DNA of 64,000 bases from Bacillota bacterium (GTDB lineage Bacteria > Bacillota > Clostridia > Lachnospirales > Lachnospiraceae), in assembly GCA_023392995.1 (NCBI GenBank), contig JAEWMZ010000456.1:14159-78158 (forward strand), written 5' to 3'. Shown in pieces: positions 25,251 through 34,355 of the stretch. A program made the translations under genes and the position numbers. Within the stretch, counting starts at the first letter, position 1; each line of letters begins with the position of its first letter. The notes beneath the pieces were generated by a model. The model was not told the DNA's origin. It saw nothing but the letters and a program-made list of their open reading frames with translations, and made no database searches.

Positions 25251-26924
25251 ATGAGTCCTAGTCAAAAGTTATGCATTATCGTTTATACGTTGTTAATCAT
25301 ACAATGTTCTGTTATCACAACGATTACATTCCTGCGTGTAAAACGTAATATGACTCGGTTCTATCTCATCTTGGCACAAATCTTGGTTATCCTGTGGTTG
25401 TTTTTTGGAATGATAGAAAAGATGTCAGGCACCACCCAGGAGCTTTTGTTTTCAATGCGGTTTACACTATTTCCGATTTCCTTTATTGGAGGCGTCTGGT
25501 TGCTCTTTGCCTTGTCCTATGCGGAGCTGATTACGAAAAAGAACAAAGTGTTAATCGCAGTAATTTTATCACCTTTGATTGTAACATATATACCTGTATT
25601 AACTTCTAAATATTTTTATCTCATTGTAATACATAAAGTCATTGAAAATCCGGCAATTACGCATTGGGGGATTTTTTTCGATGTCAACTATAGTTTTACT
25701 TACATATATATTTTTGTCAGTATCATTATTATTATGATTAAATCCTTTCAGGACTGCAAGAAGCTTCAATGGAAGATTATATTAATTTTCATAGCGATTG
25801 CAATAACCGCCACAGTGAATATTGTGATGTCCCAGGGACTAATAAAGGATCCGGGCTTTGATATGACGCCGGTTAGTTTTGGTATATTCTTTATTCTTAC
25901 GTCCATATCCATATTTAAATATAATCTGATTGATATTACTCAATATGCTGCCGTGGATGTGTTTCAGAATACAGAGGAAGCAATGATCATACTGAATATC
26001 GATCAGAGGATAATAGATTTTAATAAAAAGGCGGAGCAGGAGTTTTGGCAGTTCCAGCTAAAAAGAGGAGATCACTTTCAGCATGTACTAGAAGCTATGA
26101 GGCCAAAGTGTCTGGATCAGAGAGTGACGGATGAAATACTGCAGCAGATGGATCAGAAGACAGATATGTACCATACCAGATTTTATTTATCAGAAATGAA
26201 GGGGGAAACGCGCCTTTTAGATTTTTATTTAAAAAATGTATATGATACAACGAACCAGAGGATGGGGTGTCTGGTGTCCTTTCAAGATATTACCATGGAT
26301 TCTAAGCTGTTGATTGAGAGTGAAAGAAGTCGTATCTCTGGGGATATTCATGATAATCTGAGCAATATGATTAATGTTGTCTCGATCAATCTGGAGTATG
26401 CTCTGAAGCATTATGACGAAAAAGAGGTAGCCAAGGGCTGCATCAAAACAGCCTGCCAGACGGCAAATGCTATCCGCATTAATCTGCGCAGAATATTAGA
26501 AGAATTAAAACCGATGGATATTGAGGAAGTGGGGATGATCACAGCATTAGAATCCCTGTTTCATAAGGTAGACGGTACAGAAATGAAAATTGAGTTTACC
26601 CACTATGGTATTGATGAAAGAGCAGTAAGTACGGCAAAGCATGGTTATGTGATCTATAAAACATGTATGGAAGCGGTAAATAATTCTTATTTTTGTGGTA
26701 AGGCAGCCAGAATCGAAGTGGTATTAACCTATAAGGATAATGCGATTCGCTTATTTATCTCAGACGATGGCATAGGCTGCAATTCCATTCATAAGGGGAG
26801 GGGATTATCTGCTATGGAAGAACGTGTACAAGCGTTAGGTGGAAGCATCTTTTTTGATTCGACTATTGGGGAAGGTTTTCACATCGCGGCGGAGCTACCG
26901 TTCAATATGGAGGAGATGGTATGA
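25251..26924 (+). CDS. Sensor histidine kinase with 7TM-like input, PAS and HisKA_3/HATPase domains
   Basis: A 557-residue kinase. About seven hydrophobic segments (residues 5-225) resemble the 7TM histidine kinase N-terminal region; a PAS-like domain (about 236-350, AMIILNIDQRIIDFNKKAE) follows. The HisKA_3 motif SRISGDIHDNLSN holds the phosphorylated His367, and the HATPase part ends with ISDDGIGC and GRGLSAMEERV. ATG 25251 fits AAGGTGAGG upstream; GTG 25245 is an alternative. It overlaps the response-regulator gene by 4 bp, so the two are translationally coupled. The signal is unknown; the position after larC could be incidental. Confidence 0.88.
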   Translation: MSPSQKLCIIVYTLLIIQCSVITTITFLRVKRNMTRFYLILAQILVILWLFFGMIEKMSGTTQELLFSMRFTLFPISFIGGVWLLFALSYAELITKKNKVLIAVILSPLIVTYIPVLTSKYFYLIVIHKVIENPAITHWGIFFDVNYSFTYIYIFVSIIIIMIKSFQDCKKLQWKIILIFIAIAITATVNIVMSQGLIKDPGFDMTPVSFGIFFILTSISIFKYNLIDITQYAAVDVFQNTEEAMIILNIDQRIIDFNKKAEQEFWQFQLKRGDHFQHVLEAMRPKCLDQRVTDEILQQMDQKTDMYHTRFYLSEMKGETRLLDFYLKNVYDTTNQRMGCLVSFQDITMDSKLLIESERSRISGDIHDNLSNMINVVSINLEYALKHYDEKEVAKGCIKTACQTANAIRINLRRILEELKPMDIEEVGMITALESLFHKVDGTEMKIEFTHYGIDERAVSTAKHGYVIYKTCMEAVNNSYFCGKAARIEVVLTYKDNAIRLFISDDGIGCNSIHKGRGLSAMEERVQALGGSIFFDSTIGEGFHIAAELPFNMEEMV

Positions 26925-27553
26925 TAAAAGTTTTAATCGTGGATGATATATCACTGGTCAGAGACGGAATAAAAATGCGCTTGAAGGACGCTCCTGACAT
27001 AGAGGTGATAGGTATGGTATCCGATGGTTTGGAGGCTGTCCGGTTTTGCCAGGATAACATCCCGGACATTGTATTAATGGATATTAAAATGCCGAAATTG
27101 GATGGAATTGAAGCTACTAAGCTCATTAAAGAAGCGAATAAAGATATTAATATTATTATCCTTACCTCATATGTAGAACCAGTTAATGTACGTATGGCAA
27201 GAGAATACAGATGCAGCGGCTTTATCTATAAAGAGGCAAGCCTGGAGGATTTTGTATCTGTAATTAGAAATGTTTATCATGGTTTTGAGGTATGGAGCAG
27301 GGACATTCTGCAACTGGAAGGAGTACGAAGCGCTACTGAGGATGAAGTTAATGTTAAGGATCTGAAAAATCTTACAGAAAAGGAGCTGATGCTCATAAAA
27401 TGTAAGGTAAGATGTCTTCAGTATCATGAGATTGCAAAAGAGCTTAGTTATAGTGAAGCCTATGTCAGGCAGCTGGCAGTGCAGCTAAAGGATAAGCTGG
27501 GACTGCAAAGTGTGCTAGAGCTTGCTGTATGGGGAGCGAAACGAGGGCTATAG
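26921..27553 (+). CDS. NarL/LuxR-type response regulator
   Basis: A 210-residue regulator: receiver domain with acidic pocket Asp8/Asp9, phosphoacceptor Asp54 (VLMDIKMP) and Lys in the YKEA segment. A C-terminal HTH follows (about 148-208, LTEKELMLIK then EIAKELSYSEAYVRQLA). The HTH is somewhat unusual for LuxR types in its KVRCLQYHEIAKEL wording but the length and order fit. The ATG lies inside the stop of the kinase gene (ATGA). Targets cannot be read from the window. Confidence 0.9.
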   Translation: MIKVLIVDDISLVRDGIKMRLKDAPDIEVIGMVSDGLEAVRFCQDNIPDIVLMDIKMPKLDGIEATKLIKEANKDINIIILTSYVEPVNVRMAREYRCSGFIYKEASLEDFVSVIRNVYHGFEVWSRDILQLEGVRSATEDEVNVKDLKNLTEKELMLIKCKVRCLQYHEIAKELSYSEAYVRQLAVQLKDKLGLQSVLELAVWGAKRGL

Positions 27554-27560
27554 TGTGTAT

Positions 27561-27850
27561 TCAATTGATTATTTTAATGGAAAGATATAACGAATAGATC
27601 ATTTTTTTTATTCTTGTTTCTAATTCAAGCACAGAAGGCTGGTCGACAGCACGATTGAGGGCAAATAATTGATCGGGAAACTTCTGTGCTCTCTTTACTA
27701 CTTCTTTTGCAATAATATCAATGGCTTTTATTCTTGTATGTGCTATGCTTCTTACGATCATTTTCCCATCTTCCGCATCAAGTCAGGGTCTAAGATTTGA
27801 TTTACTTCGATATAGCCGAGAGGTTTGTTGATACGTCCAGCCTTAGCTAA
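27561..27850 (-). pseudogene. Unrecognised minus-strand remnant of one or two small genes
   Basis: An ORF from 27761 down to 27561 encodes 66 residues (MIVRSIAHTRIKAIDIIAKE ... DQPSVLELETRIKK). Its ATG overlaps the stop (ATGA) of another open stretch, 27850 to 27758, encoding LAKAGRINKPLGYIEVNQIL and ending DPDLMRKMGK, which has no start codon. The coupled ATGA join and the ordered, non-random look of both peptides suggest the tail of a former operon on the minus strand that has lost its 5' part. I do not recognise the family. The surrounding 27554-28051 gap otherwise holds only small hairpins. Confidence 0.35.
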
Positions 27851-27965
27851 TTAGCTATGTGAAGCGCCTGAAGAACGATGAGACCGGTGGCACAGAACCA
27901 CCTTTCGAATCGATCACAGACATGTGAACATCTGCTCGTATTTGCATAATGGGACAAAGCGTGTT

Positions 27966-27997
27966 AATGTAGAATTAACTGACGCAAATTTTACATT
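27966..27997. repeat. Small inverted repeat before the YesM-type kinase gene
   Basis: AATGTAGAATT (27966-27976) and AATTTTACATT (27987-27997) are inverse copies with one mismatch, 55 bp upstream of the kinase start. It could be an operator or a leader hairpin. Confidence 0.35.
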
Positions 27998-28051
27998 GGA
28001 GGATGCTGGCTGGAATTTTATGAATGAACCTAATCATATGGGGGATAGGGA

Positions 28052-29824
28052 ATGAAGTTATCAAAAGATTTATCCATTCGAAAAAAGCTGTTTTTTGGAA
28101 TGCTTATTTTTTCAGTTTTATTAGTTGTTATGGTCACAAATGTAGCTATGATTGTCTCTTACAGGACGATGCGTGAGCAGCTGATCTATAACCGGAGGGT
28201 CAGCATCCGCTGGCTGCAGGACCGGCTGAATACGGAGGTCGAAAGGTACTCGGATCAGTTCTATGAATTTGAGGTAAATAAAAGCATCAAAGATGGCATA
28301 ACCTCCTGGTGCAGTAAGAAGAACGAGATAAACTATACAGTAAAGCTGCGGCTGATCTCCGCATTAAATGAAACCATCAGCATGGACAAGAATATTAACT
28401 CCATGGAAATCTATAATCTGATCAAAGAAGAAGCCATTATAGCCAAACGTTCCGGTGCAGATCTGGAGAGGACGGAAAATAAGCTGGAAAAGTGGAAGGA
28501 AAGGGATAGCTCCCTCCAAACCAATATCGTATTTCAGCGAACGGAAAAAGAAATTATCGTATATCATGAAATTTACAGCTTTCTGAATAAGGAACCGTTG
28601 GTGCTGATGACGATGCATCTCCGCCCCTATGATTTAGAGGAGATTTTAGAGGACATCCAGACGACGAAGGATGAGTCAATTCTGATCTTCAACGATGAGA
28701 GGGAGCTGATTGAAGCACAGTATGGAGCAGGGAGTAGCTTTCAGGAGAAGGAGCTGATTCAAATCATGGATCGGTTGGAGTCATCGGATCAGCAGGAAAT
28801 TTATCTTGACGGAAAATTCTGGTTCTTCCGTGATGTGAAGGGTGGAAAGCTAAAAATCCTCATGGCAGTGCCGAACAGCTCTATCGTAGCAGCATTAAGC
28901 AATACTTTAGTTGCCGGGCTTGGCATTGGCTTAGTGGCGGTTATCATTTCTACAGCTGGAGCCATACTTTTCTCAAGAGCCTTCAGTAAACCGATCATCC
29001 GGCTGTCGGCCACGATGCGTACTACCACAATTGAGGATTTTTCCGGCATCAACCTGCAGGAACGTAAGGATGAAATCGGTATCCTTCACGATAGCTTTGC
29101 TATCATGCTGGCACGAAACAAAGAGCTGATTGCCCAGGAGTATCAGAGCAAGCTAGAGAAGCGGGAAGCCCAGATAAGGGCATTACAGGCTCAGATTAAT
29201 CCCCATTTTATGTACAATACTCTGCAGGTAATTGGTGGGATGGCGCTGAAAAGGAATGCTCCGGAGATCTACAATATTACAACAGCGTTAAGTGATATTA
29301 TGAGATATTCCTTGAATTTTTCAGACGAGATGGTATGCCTGAAGGAGGAAATACATTATTTTCAGTCCTATTTAACGATTCAGGATGAGCGCTTTGGAAA
29401 TAGGATCAGCCTTGAAATCAAGATACCTGAGGAATTCCTGGAATACCTGATACCGAAATTAATTCTCCAGCCCCTGCTGGAAAACAGCATGGAGCACGGC
29501 TTGTCGGGTAAATCCGGCGTATGGAGAATCCTTCTTGAAAGCAGTCTGACCTCCGAGGGAGATCTGCTGCTTATAATGGAGGATAATGGGGTTGGTATTA
29601 CGCCTGAACGTTTGGAGGAGATACGGCAGTCGCTTAAGAAGGATACTGAAAAGTCCTTGAAATCCAGCGCTCATATTGGGCTTTGTAACGTAAATTCCAG
29701 AATAAAGCTGGGGTTTTCGGAAGCAAAATACGGAATTACCATTGAAAGTGTCTATGGGGAAGGAACAAGGGTAAAGGTATTGATAAAAGCGCTAAAGGGG
29801 GAGAAGGGCAATGACAAAATATAA
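28052..29824 (+). CDS. YesM-type sensor histidine kinase (Cache-HAMP-His_kinase-HATPase)
   Basis: A 590-residue kinase: TM1 about 14-36, extracellular sensor about 40-275, TM2 about 285-308, HAMP about 309-362, then the His_kinase motif AQINPHFMYNTLQ with His385. The HATPase domain contains QPLLENSMEHG and MEDNGVGI. Such kinases, paired with AraC-type regulators, sense oligosaccharides outside the cell, often through a solute-binding protein. It overlaps the regulator gene by 14 bp and lies upstream of an ABC importer and a GH5 enzyme, which are likely targets. Confidence 0.92.
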   Translation: MKLSKDLSIRKKLFFGMLIFSVLLVVMVTNVAMIVSYRTMREQLIYNRRVSIRWLQDRLNTEVERYSDQFYEFEVNKSIKDGITSWCSKKNEINYTVKLRLISALNETISMDKNINSMEIYNLIKEEAIIAKRSGADLERTENKLEKWKERDSSLQTNIVFQRTEKEIIVYHEIYSFLNKEPLVLMTMHLRPYDLEEILEDIQTTKDESILIFNDERELIEAQYGAGSSFQEKELIQIMDRLESSDQQEIYLDGKFWFFRDVKGGKLKILMAVPNSSIVAALSNTLVAGLGIGLVAVIISTAGAILFSRAFSKPIIRLSATMRTTTIEDFSGINLQERKDEIGILHDSFAIMLARNKELIAQEYQSKLEKREAQIRALQAQINPHFMYNTLQVIGGMALKRNAPEIYNITTALSDIMRYSLNFSDEMVCLKEEIHYFQSYLTIQDERFGNRISLEIKIPEEFLEYLIPKLILQPLLENSMEHGLSGKSGVWRILLESSLTSEGDLLLIMEDNGVGITPERLEEIRQSLKKDTEKSLKSSAHIGLCNVNSRIKLGFSEAKYGITIESVYGEGTRVKVLIKALKGEKGNDKI

Positions 29825-30920
29825 GGTAGTGATTATTGATGATGAGCCCTGGACCAGGGAAGTAATTAAAGCACTGGGAGACTGGGACGGACTGGGACTC
29901 GAGGTGGTAGGGGAGGCTTCGGATGGTGAATTTGGCTTGGAGCTGATCAGGCAGACTTTACCGGATGTAATATTAACGGATGTAAAGATGCCTCAGCTGA
30001 ACGGAATTGATTTGGTGGAGGCACTGAGGCGGGAAAATAACAAAGCCCTGGTTATATTCATCAGCGGCTATGATGACTATACCTATATTCGCAGTGCATT
30101 AAAGCTGGATGCTGTGGATTATCTTCTCAAGCCTCTCAAGCCGGAGGAGCTTAATAAGCAGCTGAACGCCTGTGTACAGCTCCTTTCAAAGAGGAGCGAG
30201 TTGCGAAGTGACGGCAAGCGGCTGGAGAGCGGCTTCCTGGAAGCAGCCTGGGCGGGAAAATACTATACCCTCAGGGATAATCTGTGTGATTCCCTTAATT
30301 CCCTGGATACAGGAATTATAAAGCATAAATGTGAGGAAATCTATGAACTGGTTATCACGAATGAAGGTGAGAAGCCTGATAAAAGTATCCTGGTATGCAT
30401 TTATTATACCCTTATGAATACCCTGCAGCATTTTTTACTCAGCAGAGATCTAAAGCCAGCGGAAATATTGGAGGGCTGTAGTGTGCCCTTCGTCTTTAGC
30501 CTAGATTCCTCCTTCAAAGAAATGCTGGAATACATAGAGCAGCTGTATTGCAGGGCATCCTGCCAAATGCAGGAGTATAACCGCAGGCGAAACCGCCTTG
30601 ATATTAATAAAATACAAAAATATATGGAGGAGCATTACACGGAGGGAATTACCCTTGAGCTGACGGCAGCCATATTTTTTGTGAGTAAGGAATATCTGAG
30701 CAAGGCCTTTAAGACCGAGACGGGAAAGGGGTTTTTGGAATATCTGACAGCTTTTCGGATGGAACGGGCAAAAGAATTGATTCTGGATTACAAGGTGCCT
30801 TTGAAGGAGGTTGGAGAGCTGGTAGGTTATGTGGATCAAGCGCATTTTTATAAAAACTTTAAGAAATATTATGGCAAGACGCCGGGTGAAATCAGAGGTT
30901 TAATAATTGACAATAAATAA
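29811..30920 (+). CDS. AraC-type response regulator (YesN-like)
   Basis: A 369-residue regulator with an N-terminal receiver (Asp10/Asp11, phosphoacceptor Asp57 in ILTDVKMP, Lys in LLKPLKPEE), a linker and a C-terminal AraC double HTH (about 262-366). The second HTH includes VGELVGYVDQAHFYKNFKKY. Start ATG 29811 has GGGGGAGAAGGG upstream. It should activate the ABC importer genes starting 111 bp downstream. A hairpin (TTTTGGA 30927-30933 with TCCAAAA 30947-30953) follows the gene. Confidence 0.93.
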   Translation: MTKYKVVIIDDEPWTREVIKALGDWDGLGLEVVGEASDGEFGLELIRQTLPDVILTDVKMPQLNGIDLVEALRRENNKALVIFISGYDDYTYIRSALKLDAVDYLLKPLKPEELNKQLNACVQLLSKRSELRSDGKRLESGFLEAAWAGKYYTLRDNLCDSLNSLDTGIIKHKCEEIYELVITNEGEKPDKSILVCIYYTLMNTLQHFLLSRDLKPAEILEGCSVPFVFSLDSSFKEMLEYIEQLYCRASCQMQEYNRRRNRLDINKIQKYMEEHYTEGITLELTAAIFFVSKEYLSKAFKTETGKGFLEYLTAFRMERAKELILDYKVPLKEVGELVGYVDQAHFYKNFKKYYGKTPGEIRGLIIDNK

Positions 30921-31031
30921 TGTCTGTTTTGGAAAATGTATTTTCATCCAAAAATGCTATGATTTAATTACCGCCTGATAGAGAAGGAGGCGGGAAAATG
31001 GGTTGAAATTACATAATGTAGGAGGTTGTTT

Positions 31032-32363
31032 ATGAGAAGGATGAAAAAGATTATTTCACTTGTAATTGCACTATGTATGGCATTAACACTGGCTGCTTGT
31101 GCGGGAAAGAGCCAAAAAGAAGCAGTTTCTGAAACTGTCAGTGCGACTCCGGGTGCCACTCCAGGGACACAGGACACGGTTAAGGAGTCTGAACCAAGAG
31201 AGGTCGAGCTTAATATCATGATGGGCTTTCCCCAGTATATGGATCAATGGGAAAGCTATTGCAAACAATTTGAAGACAAAATGCTGGCAGAGGAGAATAT
31301 TAAGGTTAAGGTGAATCTGGAGATGCCAAGTTCCGATCAATATGAAAGTGTTCTCCAGGCAAGGCTTACCGGTGATGATGCACCGGATCTGTACACGGTT
31401 CACAGCAATAATCTCAAAACTTATAATGAAGCAGGCTACTTAACGGATCTTTCCGGAGAGAGTCTTGCCGGTAAAATCTATGACAATGTGAAAAAAACGG
31501 TTAGCGTAGAGAATAAATTACTCGCAGTTCCGATTGAAAGCCAGGCCTGGGGTGTGCTATATAATAAAGATATCTTTCAGGAATGCGGTCTTAAGGCTCC
31601 GGATACTTTGGAAGACTTAAAAAATATCTGCCAGGTGTTAAAGGATAAGGGCTATCCTCCGTTCCTGCTGGCATACCAGGAGCAATGGGTGCCCCAGCTT
31701 ATGACAGCACTCACCATCGGCGGAAAAGTATCCGGTGAAGTGCCCGACTGGCTCACCCGTATGTACGGGAATGAAGGCTCTTACTCAGAAATCAGTGATA
31801 TCTTTGACGTAATTGATGTTATCATGCAAAACGGTACGGACAGGGCAATGGAAGAAGGCAGTGAGGCCGGCAGTGCGGACTTTGCCAATGGTAAGGCTGC
31901 CATGTATGTACAGGGAACCTGGGCTTCCAACACTATCCTGACAACGAACCCGGACATGAATCTGGGAGTATTTGCCCTTCCGGTGAATAATAACAAGGCT
32001 TGTACCTTAATTAATCTGTCGACCTCCACTACGCTTGGAGTTTATCCTGAGAGCAAAAACCTGGATATCGCGCTGAAGTTTGCCAATTACGTCCTGGATG
32101 ATAAGGATTCCTCCGCATTATTCCAATCCTGTTCCTTTAATCCCATTGCTTCGGTGCATAATTATGATACCTCCTCCTGGGTAAAGGAAGCATATCAATA
32201 TGTTGCAGATGGGCGGTCATATCAGGATCTGGTGCTGCCTTCCTCCGTAACGGATGAACAGGGTAAACTGTTGCAGGAATACTATACTGGCTCAGTGACC
32301 AGGGAAGAGATCATAAAGGATCTGGATGCAAAATTTAAGGATGCAAATGAGCTTAGTAACTAG
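31032..32363 (+). CDS. Sugar ABC transporter substrate-binding lipoprotein (family 1)
   Basis: A 443-residue lipoprotein. The signal peptide runs MRRMKKIISLVIALCMALTL and the lipobox is LAAC; a Ser/Thr-rich linker follows. The mature part shows family 1 features: QARLTGDDAPDLYTVHSN, AVPIESQAWGVLYNKDIF and FANGKAAMYVQGTWAS. ATG 31032 has AGGAGG at good spacing; a TTG at 31026 is in frame. It directly follows the YesM/AraC pair and precedes two permease genes after a terminator hairpin. It should bind an oligosaccharide cleaved later by the GH5 enzyme. Confidence 0.92.
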   Translation: MRRMKKIISLVIALCMALTLAACAGKSQKEAVSETVSATPGATPGTQDTVKESEPREVELNIMMGFPQYMDQWESYCKQFEDKMLAEENIKVKVNLEMPSSDQYESVLQARLTGDDAPDLYTVHSNNLKTYNEAGYLTDLSGESLAGKIYDNVKKTVSVENKLLAVPIESQAWGVLYNKDIFQECGLKAPDTLEDLKNICQVLKDKGYPPFLLAYQEQWVPQLMTALTIGGKVSGEVPDWLTRMYGNEGSYSEISDIFDVIDVIMQNGTDRAMEEGSEAGSADFANGKAAMYVQGTWASNTILTTNPDMNLGVFALPVNNNKACTLINLSTSTTLGVYPESKNLDIALKFANYVLDDKDSSALFQSCSFNPIASVHNYDTSSWVKEAYQYVADGRSYQDLVLPSSVTDEQGKLLQEYYTGSVTREEIIKDLDAKFKDANELSN

Positions 32364-32376
32364 TTGAGGATAGAAG

Positions 32377-32452
32377 GGGCTGTCGCAAAAAGCGTTTCAA
32401 CGGGTATCGCTAGTTATATCCGCAAAGCTACATTTTGTGACAGTCCTTTTTT
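32377..32452 (+). terminator. Partial terminator between binding protein and permease genes
   Basis: GGGCTGTCGCAAAA (32377-32390) pairs with TTTTGTGACAGTCC (32433-32446), allowing G-T pairs, and six T follow. Partial termination here would give more binding protein than permease. Confidence 0.75.
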
Positions 32453-32477
32453 ACACCAAAATAAGGAGAGATGCAAG

Positions 32478-33356
32478 ATGTCTAAGAAAGGAAAGGAAAA
32501 CATAAGTCTCTTATTGTTTGTCGCTCCCGCTTTTATCGTTTATTTTACCTTTAAGCTGTACCCCGCAATATCTGGAATCTTTTATTCTATGACAGATTGG
32601 AACGGACTGAATAAGGCATATCACTTTATCGGACTTAAGAATTTTATCAAGCTGACAAGTGACTCAGATTACTGGAAATCAATCTGGTTCACCTGCAAAT
32701 ATGTAATGGTTATGCTGGCGACGGCCAATGTACTGGCATTGGGACTGGCGGTTGCAATTGAAAGCAGAAGAAAAGCCAGGGGATTTTTTCGCACGTTGTT
32801 CTATATGCCGAATATGATCAGCATGATTATCGGCGGCTATATGTGGAATTTTATATTTACAAAGGTGCTGTATTATATGGCAGACCACTGGGGAATGTCT
32901 GTCTTTGACAGATCCTGGGTAGGAGATCCGCACAATGCCTTTGTTGCGATCATTATCGTTGCATCCTGGGGAATCGTCGGCTATCTGATGATCATCTATA
33001 TGGCAGGACTTCAGGGGGTTCCCGCCCATTTAAAGGAATCCTCAGCTCTTGATGGGGCGAATACCTGGCAGAGCTTTTGGTATATCACCCTGCCCATGAT
33101 CCGTCCTGCGCTTACCATCTGTATTTTTTGGACACTGAATTCCTCTTTTCAGGTATTTGATGTAATTTTTTCACTGACAGGAGGAGGTCCCGGAAGACAG
33201 ACCCAGTCTGTGGCAATGAATATCTATGAAGAGGCCTTTACAGGAAATATCCGGTACGGATATGCAACTGCCAAATCCACTATGCTGTTTCTTATCGTAT
33301 TTGGTATTACCTTGCTGCAGCTTAGGGTTATGAAGGGAAAGGAGGAGGAGATGTAG
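32478..33356 (+). CDS. Sugar ABC transporter permease (MalF/UgpA-like)
   Basis: A 292-residue permease with six TM segments, the first at LLLFVAPAFIVYFTFKLYP. The EAA loop is KESSALDGANTWQSFWYITLPMIRP, read in parts. FSLTGGGPGRQT near the C-terminus is typical of MalF-type subunits. I start it at ATG 32478 (AAGGAGAG upstream); the open frame from 32364 passes through the terminator hairpin and is not coding. It pairs with the 33358 permease. No ATPase gene accompanies it. Confidence 0.92.
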   Translation: MSKKGKENISLLLFVAPAFIVYFTFKLYPAISGIFYSMTDWNGLNKAYHFIGLKNFIKLTSDSDYWKSIWFTCKYVMVMLATANVLALGLAVAIESRRKARGFFRTLFYMPNMISMIIGGYMWNFIFTKVLYYMADHWGMSVFDRSWVGDPHNAFVAIIIVASWGIVGYLMIIYMAGLQGVPAHLKESSALDGANTWQSFWYITLPMIRPALTICIFWTLNSSFQVFDVIFSLTGGGPGRQTQSVAMNIYEEAFTGNIRYGYATAKSTMLFLIVFGITLLQLRVMKGKEEEM

Positions 33357-33357
33357 T

Positions 33358-34182
33358 ATGAAAAAAAAGACAATGAATGCGATAGGATATGGCGGCCTCA
33401 TTATATTTGCATTTTTCTGGCTGTTCCCGCTGTTGATGGCACTGATGAATTCTTTTAAAACAAACGGGGAGCTGCTTACGAACGTAATGTCTTTCCCCAG
33501 CTCCTTTCAGTTAGAGAATTATTTTCGAACCATAAAGAAGATGCACTATATCAGAAGCTTCTTCAATACGGTATTTTTATCCTTTGTCAGTGTGGCGCTG
33601 ATCATCCTGTTCTCTGCGCTGGCAGGCTGGCGTCTGTGCCGGACAAAGACGAGGCTGGCTTCGGTAATTTTCGGACTCTTTGTGTTCTCCATGCTGATAC
33701 CCTTCAGTTCCATTATGATACCTCTTTATAGGGTGCTGCTGGCGCTGCATCTGAAGAATTCCCTCCTCGGACTTTCCCTTGCATACTCCGGTATGGGAGT
33801 CAGTATGGCCATATTTCTGTACCATGGCTTTGTTAAGGGGATTCCCCTGGAACTTGAGGAAGCGGCAGCGATTGATGGCTGTGGCAGGCTTGTCACCTTT
33901 ATCAATATTATACTGCCCATGCTGAAGCCTATTACGGCCACGGTCTGCATTACGAATGTATTGTGGGTATGGAACGACTTCCTGTTACCTTTGATTGCGA
34001 TATCGAATAATAAGAGGTACAGCCTGCTGCTTTCAACGAACACTCTGTTTGGACAGTACAGCAGTGACTGGACAGCAATTTTAAGTGCGTTGATTCTGTC
34101 AGCTGTACCGGTGATTATATTTTATGCCGTATTCCAAAAGCAGATATTGAAGGGAATAACGGAGGGAGCCATAAAAGGCTGA
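33358..34182 (+). CDS. Sugar ABC transporter permease (MalG/UgpE-like)
   Basis: A 274-residue permease with six TM segments. The EAA loop is LEEAAAIDGCGRLVTFINIILP and the C-terminus ends QKQILKGITEGAIKG, the usual MalG-type tail. It starts one base after the previous stop (TAGTATG), with AGGAGGAG upstream. The gap after it (34183-34355) holds A/T-rich direct repeats of AATCAAAATTG type and no gene. Confidence 0.92.
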   Translation: MKKKTMNAIGYGGLIIFAFFWLFPLLMALMNSFKTNGELLTNVMSFPSSFQLENYFRTIKKMHYIRSFFNTVFLSFVSVALIILFSALAGWRLCRTKTRLASVIFGLFVFSMLIPFSSIMIPLYRVLLALHLKNSLLGLSLAYSGMGVSMAIFLYHGFVKGIPLELEEAAAIDGCGRLVTFINIILPMLKPITATVCITNVLWVWNDFLLPLIAISNNKRYSLLLSTNTLFGQYSSDWTAILSALILSAVPVIIFYAVFQKQILKGITEGAIKG

Positions 34183-34355
34183 GACTTTCTTGGGTGTCAT
34201 TTAGATATTATTTAAGAAGAGGTTTTATCATTAAAATCTTTTCAACCAGAGGTTTCAATTAAATCAAGAATCAAAATTGAATCAAAATTAGAAGCTTTTT
34301 TGGGCGTAGATGCTATAAAGTAGTATGAGATAAGGTTAGGCAGGAGGAGAAATCA

